Counted from the stretch's first letter, positions 24,608-33,109 are shown. The stretch: DNA of 64,000 nucleotides from Tsukamurella sp. 8F (GCF_029167375.1 NZ_JARFTP010000002.1:186001-250000); one strand, 5' to 3'. Numbers and translations: made by a program. The notes: generated by a model from the sequence alone, not told the origin.

Positions 24608-25358
24608 GCCCGAAGGGGCTGAGCCGGAGAACGGCGCTGCCCCCGTACTGGAGGTCACGGATCTGGCGGTCCGTTACGGACGCATCCAGGCCCTGCACGG
24701 CATCTCCCTGACAGTCGCTCCCGGCGAACTGGTGACCCTCCTGGGGGCGAACGGCGCGGGCAAGTCGACGACGATGCGCGCCCTGTCGGGACTCGTCCAT
24801 CCTGCTCGCGGCCGGATCTTCTTCGAGGGCCGCGACATCACGGGGATGGCGGCACACGACCGCGTCAAGGCGGGCATCGTGCAGGTACCCGAGGGGCGGA
24901 GAGTGTTCCCCGGTATGACGGTGCAGGAGAACCTCGACATGGGTTGCCACGGCCGCAAGTTCGACGACAAGGACTCGTACCGTTCGACGCTGGACTACGT
25001 GTTCGAGCTGTTTCCGCGGCTGGCGGAGCGCCGGAAACAGATGGGCGGCACCATGTCCGGTGGCGAGCAGCAGATGTTGGCGATAGGCCGCGCCCTGATG
25101 GCCAGGCCGAAGCTACTGCTGTTGGACGAGCCGTCGATGGGGCTCGCGCCCATGGTGATCCAGCAGATCTTCTCGATCATCGCGAAGATCCACGAGGAGG
25201 GCACGACGATCCTGCTGGTCGAGCAGAATGCACAGCAGGCACTGAGCCGGTCCGACCGGGGCTACGTCCTCGAGACGGGAAATGTCACCATCTCGGGGGA
25301 GGGCCGTGCGTTGCTGAAGGACCCCGCGATCCGCGCGGCGTACCTGGGAGTGGCGTGA
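24591..25358 (+). CDS. livF: Branched-chain amino-acid ABC transporter ATP-binding protein LivF
   Basis: A 255-residue ABC ATPase with Walker A GANGAGKST, signature MSGGEQQMLAIGRALMARP and Walker B LLLLDEPSMGLAPM; the last is characteristic of LivF. It overlaps the end of livG by 17 bp, and completes the importer. No hairpin terminator follows in the 41 bp before polA. Confidence 0.93.
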   Translation: MTRSPEPEGAEPENGAAPVLEVTDLAVRYGRIQALHGISLTVAPGELVTLLGANGAGKSTTMRALSGLVHPARGRIFFEGRDITGMAAHDRVKAGIVQVPEGRRVFPGMTVQENLDMGCHGRKFDDKDSYRSTLDYVFELFPRLAERRKQMGGTMSGGEQQMLAIGRALMARPKLLLLDEPSMGLAPMVIQQIFSIIAKIHEEGTTILLVEQNAQQALSRSDRGYVLETGNVTISGEGRALLKDPAIRAAYLGVA

Positions 25359-25387
25359 GCTGAGGGTTACTTGTCGGCGTCGGTCAC

Positions 25388-25393
25388 TAGACT
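25388..25393 (+). promoter_or_regulatory. Leaderless -10 box of polA
   Basis: TAGACT followed by six bases and the GTG start at 25400; no ribosome binding site. Confidence 0.5.
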
Positions 25394-25399
25394 GCCCGT

Positions 25400-28147
25400 G
25401 TGACCTCCCCTACGAGCCAGCCCACCGCAGTCGATACAGGCCCCGCCGAGGACGCCGCAGAGCGTCCGACGATGATGCTGATCGACGGTCACTCGATGGC
25501 GTTCCGCGCGTTCTTCGCGTTGCCGCTGGACGGGGGCAAGTTCCGCACCACCACGGGGCAGGCGACCAACGCGGTATACGGGTTCACCTCCATGCTGATC
25601 AACCTGCTGCGGGACGAGAAGCCCACGTACGTGGGTGCGGCGTTCGACGTGTCGCGGCAGACCTTCCGGACGGAGATGTACCCGGAGTACAAGGCGCAGC
25701 GATCGTCGGCACCTGACGACTTCAAGGGGCAGGTCGACGTGACCAAGGACGTCCTCGGCGCCATGGGGATCCCCGTAATGGCGGTCGAGGGGTACGAGGC
25801 CGACGACGTCATCGCGACGATGGCGACACGTGCGCAGGCCCAGGGCTACAGGGTGCTCATCGTGACGGGCGACCGGGATGCGCTGCAACTGGTCAACGAC
25901 GACGTGACGGTGTTGTACCCACGCAAGGGCGTGTCGGACCTGACGCGTTTCACCCCCGAGGCAGTGGAGGAGAAGTACGGCCTCACGCCCGCGCAGTATC
26001 CGGACTTCGCGGCGCTACGCGGCGACCCGTCGGACAACCTGCCCGGCATCCCGGGCGTAGGCGAGAAGACGGCGACCAAGTGGATCCGCCAGTACGGCGA
26101 TCTGGACAGTCTGGTGCTGCACGTCGACGAGGTGAAGGGCAAGGTCGGTGACAACCTGCGTGAGCACCTCGCGAGCGTGCAGTTGAACCGGCAGATCACA
26201 GAGATGGTCCGGGATCTGTCGCTGCCCTACACGCCCGACGAACTGGCACTGCAGCCGTGGGATCGCGATGCCATCCACCGGCTCTTCGACGACCTCGAGT
26301 TCCGCGTGTTGCGAGACCGCATCTTCACCGACCTCGCGTCGTCCGAGCCGGAGGTCGACGAGGGCTTCGAGATCTCGGGCGGGCTCGTGCCGGCCGGCAC
26401 CGTCGAGGCATGGCTCGACGAGCACGCGCGGACGGGCGAGCGGCACGGTCTCGGTGTGGTCGGACCCGAGGTGGTGGTCGACGGGGACGTCGACGCCGTC
26501 GTCATCGCAGCCTCGGACGGTGAGGGTGGCTACATCGACACGGCGACCCTGACGCCCGAGGACGAGGCTGCGCTCGGGGCTTGGCTCGCCGACCCTGCGC
26601 AGCCCAAGGCGGTGCACGAGGCCAAGTGGGCGATACACGCGCTGCACGCGCGCGGGTGGGAACTCGGCGGGCTGTCGTCGGACACGTCGATCGCCGCGTA
26701 CCTGGTGCGGCCCGGGCAGCGGACGTTCAAACTCGACGACCTGTCGCTGCGCTATCTAAAGCGGGAGCTGAGGGTCGAGGGCGACAGCGGTGACGGGCAG
26801 ATGTCGCTGCTCGACGACCCGGACAGCGTGGATGCGGACAAGGTGCGCGAGCAGATCTTGCGGTCGCGCGCGATACTCGATCTCGCGGCGGCTCTGGACG
26901 AGGAACTCGACGAGATCGAGTCGCAGCCGCTACTCGCGGAGATGGAACTACCTCTGCTGCAGGTGCTCTCGGTGATGGAGGAGACCGGGATCGCGGTGGA
27001 CACCGATCAGCTGGAGGGGCTGGCGAGCGACTTCTCCGATCGGATCAGGGCCGCGGAGGCGTCGGCATTCGAGGAGATCGGCGAGCAGATCAACCTGGGC
27101 TCTCCGAAGCAGTTGCAGGTGGTGCTGTTCGACAAGCTGGGACTGCCGAAGACCAAGAAGACCAAGACCGGCTACACCACGGATGCGGCGGCGCTGGAGT
27201 CCCTGTACGAGAAGGAGCCGCACCCGTTCCTCCAGCACCTGCTCGAGCATCGGGATGCGACCAGACTCAAGGTCACGGTGGATGGATTGTTGAAATCCGT
27301 TGCGGCGGATGGCCGTATCCATTCTACTTTCAACCAGACCGTTGCCGCGACCGGGCGGCTGTCGTCGACCGAGCCGAATCTGCAGAACATCCCGGTGCGT
27401 ACGGAGGCGGGGCGGCGGATCCGGCACACGTTCGTTGCCGGCACCGGCTACGAGACGCTGATGACGGCCGACTACAGCCAGATCGAGATGCGCATCATGG
27501 CGCACCTCTCCGAGGACGCGGGGCTGATCGAGGCGTTCAACACGGGCGAGGACCTGCACAACTTCGTCGGGGCCCGGGCCTTCGGCGTGCCGATCGACGA
27601 TGTCACGCCCGATATGCGGCGGCGGGTCAAGGCGATGTCGTACGGGTTGGCATATGGGCTGTCGGCGTTCGGGCTCGCAGCGCAGTTGAAGATCTCGCGT
27701 GACGAGGCCAAGGAGCAGATGGAGGCGTACTTCTCGCGATTCGGCGGAGTGCGCGACTATCTGCAGCACGTCGTCGTGGACGCGACCCGCAAGGAGTACA
27801 CCGAGACGATCCTCGGCCGTCGTCGCTACCTGCCCGATCTCACCAATACCAACCGGATGCGGCGCGAGGCGGCCGAGCGGATGGCCCTCAATGCGCCGAT
27901 CCAGGGTAGCGCCGCCGACATCATCAAGGTGGCGATGATCGGTGTGGCAGAGGCATTGCGAGAACAGGGGCTCCGGTCCCGGATGCTGTTGCAGGTCCAC
28001 GACGAGCTGGTGTTCGAGGTCGCCGACGGCGAGCGATCTGCTCTGGAGGAGCTGGTGCGGCAGGAGATGGGCCATGCGATCGACCTGTCGGTGCCGCTGG
28101 ACGTGTCCGTAGGGTACGGGCGCACGTGGGACGAAGCGGCACACTGA
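25400..28147 (+). CDS. polA: DNA polymerase I
   Basis: A 915-residue family A polymerase used in repair and Okazaki-fragment processing. Residues about 25-310 are the 5'-3' exonuclease (MMLIDGHSMAFRAFFALP, VEGYEADDVIAT, VTGDRDALQL). Residues about 310-530 correspond to the 3'-5' exonuclease fold but lack its acidic residues, as in mycobacterial Pol I. The polymerase domain follows with motif A ADYSQIEMRIMAHLSED, the O-helix RRRVKAMSYGLAYGLSAFGL, and motif C LLQVHDELVFEV. The length is normal for the order. It appears leaderless, with its own promoter in the 41 bp after livF. Confidence 0.98.
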   Translation: MTSPTSQPTAVDTGPAEDAAERPTMMLIDGHSMAFRAFFALPLDGGKFRTTTGQATNAVYGFTSMLINLLRDEKPTYVGAAFDVSRQTFRTEMYPEYKAQRSSAPDDFKGQVDVTKDVLGAMGIPVMAVEGYEADDVIATMATRAQAQGYRVLIVTGDRDALQLVNDDVTVLYPRKGVSDLTRFTPEAVEEKYGLTPAQYPDFAALRGDPSDNLPGIPGVGEKTATKWIRQYGDLDSLVLHVDEVKGKVGDNLREHLASVQLNRQITEMVRDLSLPYTPDELALQPWDRDAIHRLFDDLEFRVLRDRIFTDLASSEPEVDEGFEISGGLVPAGTVEAWLDEHARTGERHGLGVVGPEVVVDGDVDAVVIAASDGEGGYIDTATLTPEDEAALGAWLADPAQPKAVHEAKWAIHALHARGWELGGLSSDTSIAAYLVRPGQRTFKLDDLSLRYLKRELRVEGDSGDGQMSLLDDPDSVDADKVREQILRSRAILDLAAALDEELDEIESQPLLAEMELPLLQVLSVMEETGIAVDTDQLEGLASDFSDRIRAAEASAFEEIGEQINLGSPKQLQVVLFDKLGLPKTKKTKTGYTTDAAALESLYEKEPHPFLQHLLEHRDATRLKVTVDGLLKSVAADGRIHSTFNQTVAATGRLSSTEPNLQNIPVRTEAGRRIRHTFVAGTGYETLMTADYSQIEMRIMAHLSEDAGLIEAFNTGEDLHNFVGARAFGVPIDDVTPDMRRRVKAMSYGLAYGLSAFGLAAQLKISRDEAKEQMEAYFSRFGGVRDYLQHVVVDATRKEYTETILGRRRYLPDLTNTNRMRREAAERMALNAPIQGSAADIIKVAMIGVAEALREQGLRSRMLLQVHDELVFEVADGERSALEELVRQEMGHAIDLSVPLDVSVGYGRTWDEAAH

Positions 28148-28155
28148 GCCGTCGG

Positions 28156-28194
28156 CCTGCTCGCCTTCGCGGGGCTTAGACGCCGTCGAGCAGG
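28156..28194 (+). terminator. Hairpin after polA, possible terminator
   Basis: Perfect 8-bp arms CCTGCTCG and CGAGCAGG separated by 23 bp, starting 9 bp after the polA stop. There is no T-run, so it may instead be part of the structured region before the reverse transcriptase. Confidence 0.35.
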
Positions 28195-28267
28195 GCGCGC
28201 CGGCAATGGGCGGGACCTGAGCGGATCGACGAGCACGTCGCTGCGGCACTCGACCGGATCCTTGTCG

Positions 28268-28422
28268 AGCGACATTGACCTGCGGCGTGTCGCTTCGGCA
28301 TCATGGCCGGATGCGGTGCGGGCCGGGTGAGGCGGGACCCACGGGTCCGGCTCAGCGGCAACCGCTGGGTGCTTCACACGGTTACACCTCGCGTCCGACG
28401 CCGGTCAGTGCGCTTCGCGCAC
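28268..28422 (+). ncRNA. Candidate structured RNA upstream of the reverse transcriptase (retron msr/msd-like)
   Basis: Four perfect short stems lie in a row: AGCGACA/TGTCGCT (28268-28294, 13-nt loop), GGACC/GGTCC with a CACG loop (28335-28348), CAGCGG/CCGCTG with a CAA loop (28353-28367), and GTGCGC/GCGCAC with a TTC loop (28408-28422). The region is non-coding in character, sits directly before a retron-like RT gene, and is where retrons carry their template RNA. No long msd hairpin or clear a1/a2 pair was identified, and high G+C makes chance stems common. Confidence 0.25.
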
Positions 28423-28473
28423 CCGACGGCGCCGCGGGCGACAGTTTCTGGTCACCCGGCCCGCGTCGCTGCC

Positions 28474-29718
28474 ATGAGTAGGGTTGTGGTGTCCCGGCCG
28501 CTCCCGAGGCATGTCCAGGTCAGCGCCGTACGCACGCTCGCAGCAGTGCATCCCGACGACTGGAACCGTCGCGACCTGACCAGTGACCTCGGCCGAGTCG
28601 TCGACGCCGCCCTTGCCGAGGAACTCGCGCGGCATGTCCTACGCAACCACCCGCGCCCGCCGCGCCCCCGGCTCGCGCTCGCCACTGCGGTAGGCGCATT
28701 CCGCGTCGAGGTCGCGCTCGAATCCGAGGCGCCCGGCCGCCTCGTCGGCCGAACGCTCGCCGACATCGGCGACGTCGCGCGGCTACTGGACTCGACCGTC
28801 CCTGAACTGGAATGGTTCGCCGACCTGGGTGGGTGGCTGCGGACGAAGCCTCCTCCACTGCGGCACTACAAGGTCGAGCGGATACCGAAGCGCGGCGGCG
28901 TGCGGCTCCTGGAGATCCCGAAGCCGCGGCTTCGGGAGGCGCAGCGGCGCGTATTGCGCCACGTACTGGATCCGGCTGAGCCCCATTCGGCGGCAACGGG
29001 CTTCCGGCGAGGAGGATCCGTGCACGGGTTCGCGCAGCCGCACACCGGCGCCGCGATCGTGCTGCGGGTCGACCTCCGGCAGTGCTTCGCGACGGTCACG
29101 TATCCGCGCGTTCGAGGTGTGTTCAGCTCGCTGGGCTACCCGCGTGGAGTTGCGAAGATACTTGCCGGACTGTGCACTACGGCGACATCACCGACCGATC
29201 TGCGCGGCCTCGACGCCTGGAGCGCCGCGGTCCTGCGGGCGCGTCACCTGCCGCAGGGAGCGCCGACGTCGCCCTCTCTGGCGAACCTGGCGATGCGTCG
29301 TCTGGACGCCCGCGTGGCCGGGCTTGCAAGGGCACGCGGGCTCGAATACACCAGGTACGGCGACGATCTCGCACTCTCGGGTCAGATGGATTCCGGGCTT
29401 GTCGCGGCGGTGGTAGCCCGGATCGTCGCGTCGGAGGGCTTCGAGGTGAATCCGGCGAAGACGCGCGTGATGCACCGGCACGGGCAGCAGGAGTTGGCGG
29501 GCGTGGTGGTCAACGAGCGCGCGCAGGCGCCACGCGCGGAGTACGACACGTTGCGTGCGCTGCTGCACAACGCGGCGCGCTTCGGTGCAGAAAGCCAGAA
29601 CCGTTCTGGGGTACCAGACTTCCGTGCGTATGTGTACGGGCGGATCGCATGGGTGGGGCAGGGGAACTCCGTTCGCCGAGAGCGATTGCTGTACCTCGCC
29701 GATCGAGTCCGGTGGTGA
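28474..29718 (+). CDS. Retron-like reverse transcriptase
   Basis: A 414-residue RT. After a 125-residue N-terminal region of unknown fold, the RT domain shows the retron-type order: YKVERIPKRGGVRLLEIPKP (132-151); GFAQPH (185-190) in place of NAxxH; motif A RVDLRQCFATV (Asp200); motif B LPQGAPTSPSLANLAMRRLD (259-278); motif C YTRYGDDLALSG with catalytic D297-D298; motif D GFEVNPAKTRV; and motif E LAGVVVNERAQAP, the counterpart of the retron VTGLVVN signature. All catalytic Asp residues are present; YGDD instead of the usual YADD is unusual. It has no intron-type maturase domain and no fused effector. The start at 28474 (ATG) is chosen because upstream codons look non-coding. A hairpin-rich region precedes it and an HNH gene follows after 53 bp. 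Confidence 0.88.
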   Translation: MSRVVVSRPLPRHVQVSAVRTLAAVHPDDWNRRDLTSDLGRVVDAALAEELARHVLRNHPRPPRPRLALATAVGAFRVEVALESEAPGRLVGRTLADIGDVARLLDSTVPELEWFADLGGWLRTKPPPLRHYKVERIPKRGGVRLLEIPKPRLREAQRRVLRHVLDPAEPHSAATGFRRGGSVHGFAQPHTGAAIVLRVDLRQCFATVTYPRVRGVFSSLGYPRGVAKILAGLCTTATSPTDLRGLDAWSAAVLRARHLPQGAPTSPSLANLAMRRLDARVAGLARARGLEYTRYGDDLALSGQMDSGLVAAVVARIVASEGFEVNPAKTRVMHRHGQQELAGVVVNERAQAPRAEYDTLRALLHNAARFGAESQNRSGVPDFRAYVYGRIAWVGQGNSVRRERLLYLADRVRW

Positions 29719-29757
29719 GCGTGCGGTGGTGTTCGCGACGAGGGATACTTGTCGGTG

Positions 29758-29794
29758 TTCGATACTAGGGTGTGAGTATGAACACAGTATCGAA
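29758..29794 (+). promoter_or_regulatory. Inverted repeat spanning the start of the HNH gene
   Basis: Perfect arms TTCGATACT (29758-29766) and AGTATCGAA (29786-29794) flank the start codons. GATACT also occurs as a direct repeat at 29744. In DNA it could be an operator over the -10 box; in RNA it would place the start codon in a hairpin loop. Confidence 0.5.
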
Positions 29795-31058
29795 TTCCTT
29801 GGAGAACGATTCGACCTCGACGGGTGTCGTGGCGGCGCGTGTCGCACTTCTCGCAGACCCCCTGCCGGACGGTGACGTCGAATTGCTGCAGCGCATAGGC
29901 GAGCTGGAGCAATTGCGCTCGCTAGTGGGGGCTGAGATGTCGCGGGCGCTCAGCGGGTTCCGCGATCTTCGGGTCGCAGAGCGCGCCGCTCGCGGAATCG
30001 CGCCCGATCGCCGCGAGCTGGGCGTGGCGCACGAGGTGGGCCAGGCGATGGGCGCGTCTCCGCATCGCGCGTCATCGGCGCTGAGGACGGCGAAGGCGCT
30101 GTGCGGTGCTCTGCGCCACACGATGGCGAGGCTCACGGCAGGCGAGCTCTCGCCGGAGCGTGCGCATGCCGTCGTGGTCGGGACCTCCCATCTGGACGAT
30201 GCCGAGCGTCGTCAGGCGGACGAACGTCTGTGCGCGGACTCGGCGGTGCTCGACGGACTGGGAACAGCGCGCACGATCGATGCGGTCCGCAGGGTGTCGT
30301 ACGAGCTCGATCCGGAGGGCACGCTGGCCCGTTGGGCGAACGCGGCGAAGGACCGCCACGTGTCGATCCGCCCGGTTCCCGACGGTCTCGTCAGGATCTC
30401 GGTGCTACTGCCGACCCCGCAGGGGGTCGGGCTGTGGGCAGCGCTCGGACGGGCCGCCGACCAGCGTCCCTGTGACGGCCGTACGCACGCTCAGTTCATG
30501 GCAGACACCGCGTACGAGCGGATCGCCGGCCGCCCGGGCACGGCCGCGCCGCCGGTGCACGTAAACCTCACCGTGTCGGACGCGGTGCTCGTCGGCGATG
30601 CCGCCGGGACAGGTTTCCTTGCCGATGGTGGCGGACTGCCCGGCGAGATCGCGCGCCGGCTCGTCGCGGAGGCCAGCGAGGACGGCCTGGCCTGGCTGCG
30701 TCGGCTCTACGTGACGCCCGAGACAGGAGCTGTCGTCGCTATGGACTCCCGCGCGCGCACCGTGCCGGAGGGGATGGCTCGACTGATCCGCGCACGCGAT
30801 CAATACTGCAGGACCCCCTACTGTGACGCGCGCATCCAGCACATCGACCACGTCCATCCCGCTGCGGAGGCAGGGGAGACGTCGGTCGATAACGGACAGG
30901 GGCTCTGCCGGGCCTGCAACTTCGCGAAGGAGGCCGACGGCTGGTCGGCGCGGCCGGTAGCGGATGCGACCGGGCGCCACACTGTGGAGACGACGATGAC
31001 GTCCGGCGTCGGCTACCGCAGCACTGCGCCCCGGCAGGCTCCGCCTGCCGCAGCGTGA
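29772..31058 (+). CDS. DUF222 / HNH endonuclease family protein (13E12 type)
   Basis: A 428-residue member of the mycobacterial 13E12 repeat family. The N-terminal about 280 residues are DUF222 (LVGAEMSRALSGFRDLRVAE, ASSALRTAKALC). The C-terminal HNH motif has its zinc Cys pairs and catalytic residues: RDQYCRTPYCDARIQHIDHV, then the Asn in SVDNGQGLCRACNFAKE. These proteins exist in many copies in mycolic-acid bacteria and behave like selfish or recombination-linked nucleases; no precise function is proven. The start is a GTG at 29772 or the ATG at 29778. It may share a transcript with the reverse transcriptase 53 bp upstream, though it has its own promoter-like repeats. Confidence 0.85.
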   Translation: MSMNTVSNSLENDSTSTGVVAARVALLADPLPDGDVELLQRIGELEQLRSLVGAEMSRALSGFRDLRVAERAARGIAPDRRELGVAHEVGQAMGASPHRASSALRTAKALCGALRHTMARLTAGELSPERAHAVVVGTSHLDDAERRQADERLCADSAVLDGLGTARTIDAVRRVSYELDPEGTLARWANAAKDRHVSIRPVPDGLVRISVLLPTPQGVGLWAALGRAADQRPCDGRTHAQFMADTAYERIAGRPGTAAPPVHVNLTVSDAVLVGDAAGTGFLADGGGLPGEIARRLVAEASEDGLAWLRRLYVTPETGAVVAMDSRARTVPEGMARLIRARDQYCRTPYCDARIQHIDHVHPAAEAGETSVDNGQGLCRACNFAKEADGWSARPVADATGRHTVETTMTSGVGYRSTAPRQAPPAAA

Positions 31059-31118
31059 TCGGGAGCGGGCGCGAGGACTCCAGGTTGCGGCCGAAGCCGT
31101 GTCGTCGACAATGGTCGG

Positions 31119-31742
31119 GTGTTCACCGTGGGATTCGATCTGGATATGACGCTCGTCGACACCTCCGAACGCATCCTTCGCGCCGGTCTACGTGCGTTCG
31201 AGGAATTCGGCGCATCGGTGGACCGCGCCCAGGTCGTTCCGTTCCTCGGCGTGCCGATGGCGGACGTTGCGGAGGCACTCGTTCCCGGCATCGACACGGA
31301 GGCCTATATGCGGGCCTACCGGCTGCACTACGACCACGACGACGCCACTGCAGTACCTGTGATGCCGGGCGCACGCGAACTCCTCGACCACATCCACGTC
31401 ACAGGCGGGACCGCTGTCGTCGTGTCCGCGAAGCAGCATGCCGCAGCGGAACGAGCGCTCGTCGACGCCGGCCTGGCAGACCGAGTCGATACTGTGTGGG
31501 GCGACTTGTTCGCGGCGCGCAAGGGTGAGGCGCTGCAGGATATCGATGACCTCGTCGCGTACGTGGGAGACCACGTAGAGGATGCAAAAGCCGCGGCGGC
31601 GGGTGGTTGCCCGTTCATCGGCGTAACGACCGGGGTGTTCGTCGAGGCGGAGTTGCGCGCGGCCGGCGCTGTGCTCGCCGTGCGGGACCTGCGCGAGATC
31701 ATCGATTGGCTCGACGCGGCGCCGAGACCCGCTGTCTTATAG
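31119..31742 (+). CDS. HAD-like hydrolase (phosphatase)
   Basis: A 207-residue HAD protein. Motif I is VGFDLDMTLVDTS with both Asp residues, motif II is the Ser in TAVVVSAKQ, motif III the Lys in FAARKGEAL, and motif IV is VAYVGDHVEDAKAA. A small alpha-helical cap lies between motifs I and II, as in phosphoglycolate-phosphatase-like enzymes. It starts at GTG 31119. It is probably a cytoplasmic phosphatase of a small metabolite. It has no operon partner. Confidence 0.85.
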   Translation: MFTVGFDLDMTLVDTSERILRAGLRAFEEFGASVDRAQVVPFLGVPMADVAEALVPGIDTEAYMRAYRLHYDHDDATAVPVMPGARELLDHIHVTGGTAVVVSAKQHAAAERALVDAGLADRVDTVWGDLFAARKGEALQDIDDLVAYVGDHVEDAKAAAAGGCPFIGVTTGVFVEAELRAAGAVLAVRDLREIIDWLDAAPRPAVL

Positions 31743-31845
31743 GCGGCGTCTCGGCGCCGCCGCGACCCGTGCGGTGACTGGCGCCACAAACGATGACCAA
31801 TGTGTTGGGCAGACTATTTGACTTGCTTACGACAATGTAGTCGGA

Positions 31846-32217
31846 ATGCCACGTGAGGAATCGTCGATCGAGTGGGTGACCTACGGTGACTCGTTGGCGC
31901 ACCGGCTGGTCGCCATCCGCAAAGAGCGGGGCCTGTCCCAGGAGGCGCTCGCGCAGCTCGCGGGCGTCCATCGCAACCAGGTGTCCAACATCGAGCGGAA
32001 CGTGAGTTCGGGCGATCGCTCGGCGGACCCGCACCTGTCCACGATCTATGCGCTCGCGTCGGCTCTCGGTGTCGCCCCTAAGCTGCTTCTTCCGGATGTC
32101 GATACCCTGGTGGCGCGGCGATCGGCGGAACAGGAGTCCGCCGAGGCCATGTCTCGGGTGGAAGACGACTTGCGAGAGCTACTGCAGCGCACGTACTTCC
32201 GATCCACCGAGGAGTAG
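31846..32217 (+). CDS. XRE family helix-turn-helix regulator
   Basis: A 123-residue protein with a central Cro/CI-type HTH: LAHRLVAIRKERGLSQEALA, QLAGVHRNQVSNIERN, and a third helix in STIYALASALGVAPKLLLP. A C-terminal about 35-residue acidic helical tail (AEQESAEAMSRVEDDLRELL) may mediate dimerisation. It is a single-gene unit ending at a strong bidirectional terminator. Targets are unknown; the closest non-self genes are the hemophore-like pair on the opposite strand. Confidence 0.85.
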   Translation: MPREESSIEWVTYGDSLAHRLVAIRKERGLSQEALAQLAGVHRNQVSNIERNVSSGDRSADPHLSTIYALASALGVAPKLLLPDVDTLVARRSAEQESAEAMSRVEDDLRELLQRTYFRSTEE

Positions 32218-32227
32218 TAGCCCAATA

Positions 32228-32270
32228 AACGACGACGCCGTCCCGATCGAGTCGGGACGGCGTCGTCGTT
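32228..32270. terminator. Bidirectional intrinsic terminator
   Basis: A perfect 19-bp stem (arms 32228-32246 and 32252-32270) with a 5-nt TCGAG loop, flanked by AATAA on one side and TTATT on the other. It separates the XRE gene from the convergent hemophore-like genes and can serve both. Confidence 0.88.
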
Positions 32271-32282
32271 ATTCCTGCGCGC

Positions 32283-32732
32283 CTACCGTTTGGCGGGCGC
32301 CTTGACCGCTTGGGCGGGGTACTTGCCGCAGTCCTTGTACGCCTGCCGCAGTGTGCTCTCGATGTCGGCCTCTTGGCCGACCATCTGTAGACCGGTCACA
32401 GAGCCGCGCAGCACGAGTCCTACGAGCTGTAGCTGTCGAGATCCCGGGTCGGCGGCGACGATGTCCGAGAACGTCTTCGGCCCACCGGCGGCATCCTGCA
32501 GCCGGTCGTATAGCCCCGGCGACAGATGGTTGGCCGCCGCCCGGACCTGGCCGACGGTGCACGAGGTGCCGGGCACCTTCCTCGCCAGGTCGAGCTTGCC
32601 GGCAGCGGGCCGCGGCTTCGGTGTCGGCGCAGGAGCTGCGGCCGCGATCGGTGCCGCGATCATGGCGGCCGCGCCGAGACCCGCTACGGCGGCCACGGTG
32701 CGGCGAGCGAGCGGGAGTGCGCGCGTGGGCAT
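32283..32732 (-). CDS. Secreted hemophore-related protein
   Basis: A 149-residue exported protein with an N-terminal signal peptide (VAAVAGLGAAAMIAAPIAAA followed by an AxA site) and a Pro-rich spacer. The mature domain has the two-cysteine layout of mycobacterial low-molecular-weight heme-binding proteins (Rv0203/MHB type): VPGTSCTVGQVRAAANHL and a second Cys near the end in AYKDCGKYPAQ. It is the second gene of a pair; the upstream paralogue shares the VPGT.CTV.QV motif. A role in extracellular heme capture is expected from the family but not shown. Confidence 0.75.
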   Translation of the reverse strand: MPTRALPLARRTVAAVAGLGAAAMIAAPIAAAAPAPTPKPRPAAGKLDLARKVPGTSCTVGQVRAAANHLSPGLYDRLQDAAGGPKTFSDIVAADPGSRQLQLVGLVLRGSVTGLQMVGQEADIESTLRQAYKDCGKYPAQAVKAPAKR

Positions 32733-32743
32733 CGTTCCGCCTC

Positions 32744-33109
32744 TCAGTACTGGCTGCAGGTCGCGATGACCTTGGCGATCTTGGCGTCGATCTCCTGCTT
32801 GTGTGCCGCGTAGTACTTAGCGGCCAGCGGATTCTCCTTCTTCAGTTTGTCGATCAGGGCGCCTCGCTGCTCGGGCGTCGACGTGATGAAGGTTTCGGCC
32901 TGGGCCTTGCCGCCGGGTACCTGGGCGAGCGCGGCGGTCGCCTCGGGCGCGATGGCGTTGGTCGCTCGCTCGACCTGGGCGACGGTGCAGTTGGTGCCGG
33001 GGACGTGGTCATTGGGGGCCGCATTGGCGGTCGCAGGGATCAGCGAGAGCGATACGGCGCCCGCGCCGGCCGTGACGGCGCACGCGATGCGCTTGGTGAC
33101 GGTGTTCAT
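32744..33109 (-). CDS. Secreted hemophore-related protein
   Basis: A 121-residue exported protein starting MNTVTKRIACAVTAGAGAVS, with a signal peptide ending at ATANAAP. The mature domain begins HVPGTNCTVAQVERATNAIA and ends in IAKVIATCSQY, so the two conserved Cys residues lie near both ends as in the MHB heme-binding family. The ATG at 33109 is supported by an AGGAGG-type ribosome binding site. The paralogue follows 11 bp downstream, so the pair is co-transcribed and probably arose by duplication. Confidence 0.8.
   Translation of the reverse strand: MNTVTKRIACAVTAGAGAVSLSLIPATANAAPNDHVPGTNCTVAQVERATNAIAPEATAALAQVPGGKAQAETFITSTPEQRGALIDKLKKENPLAAKYYAAHKQEIDAKIAKVIATCSQY

Noticed and set aside
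28303-28473. N-terminal extension of the reverse transcriptase from an ATG at 28303
   Set aside because: The 57 extra residues are Arg/Pro-rich with no family pattern and overlap the hairpin region; the ATG at 28474 is preferred, though not proven.
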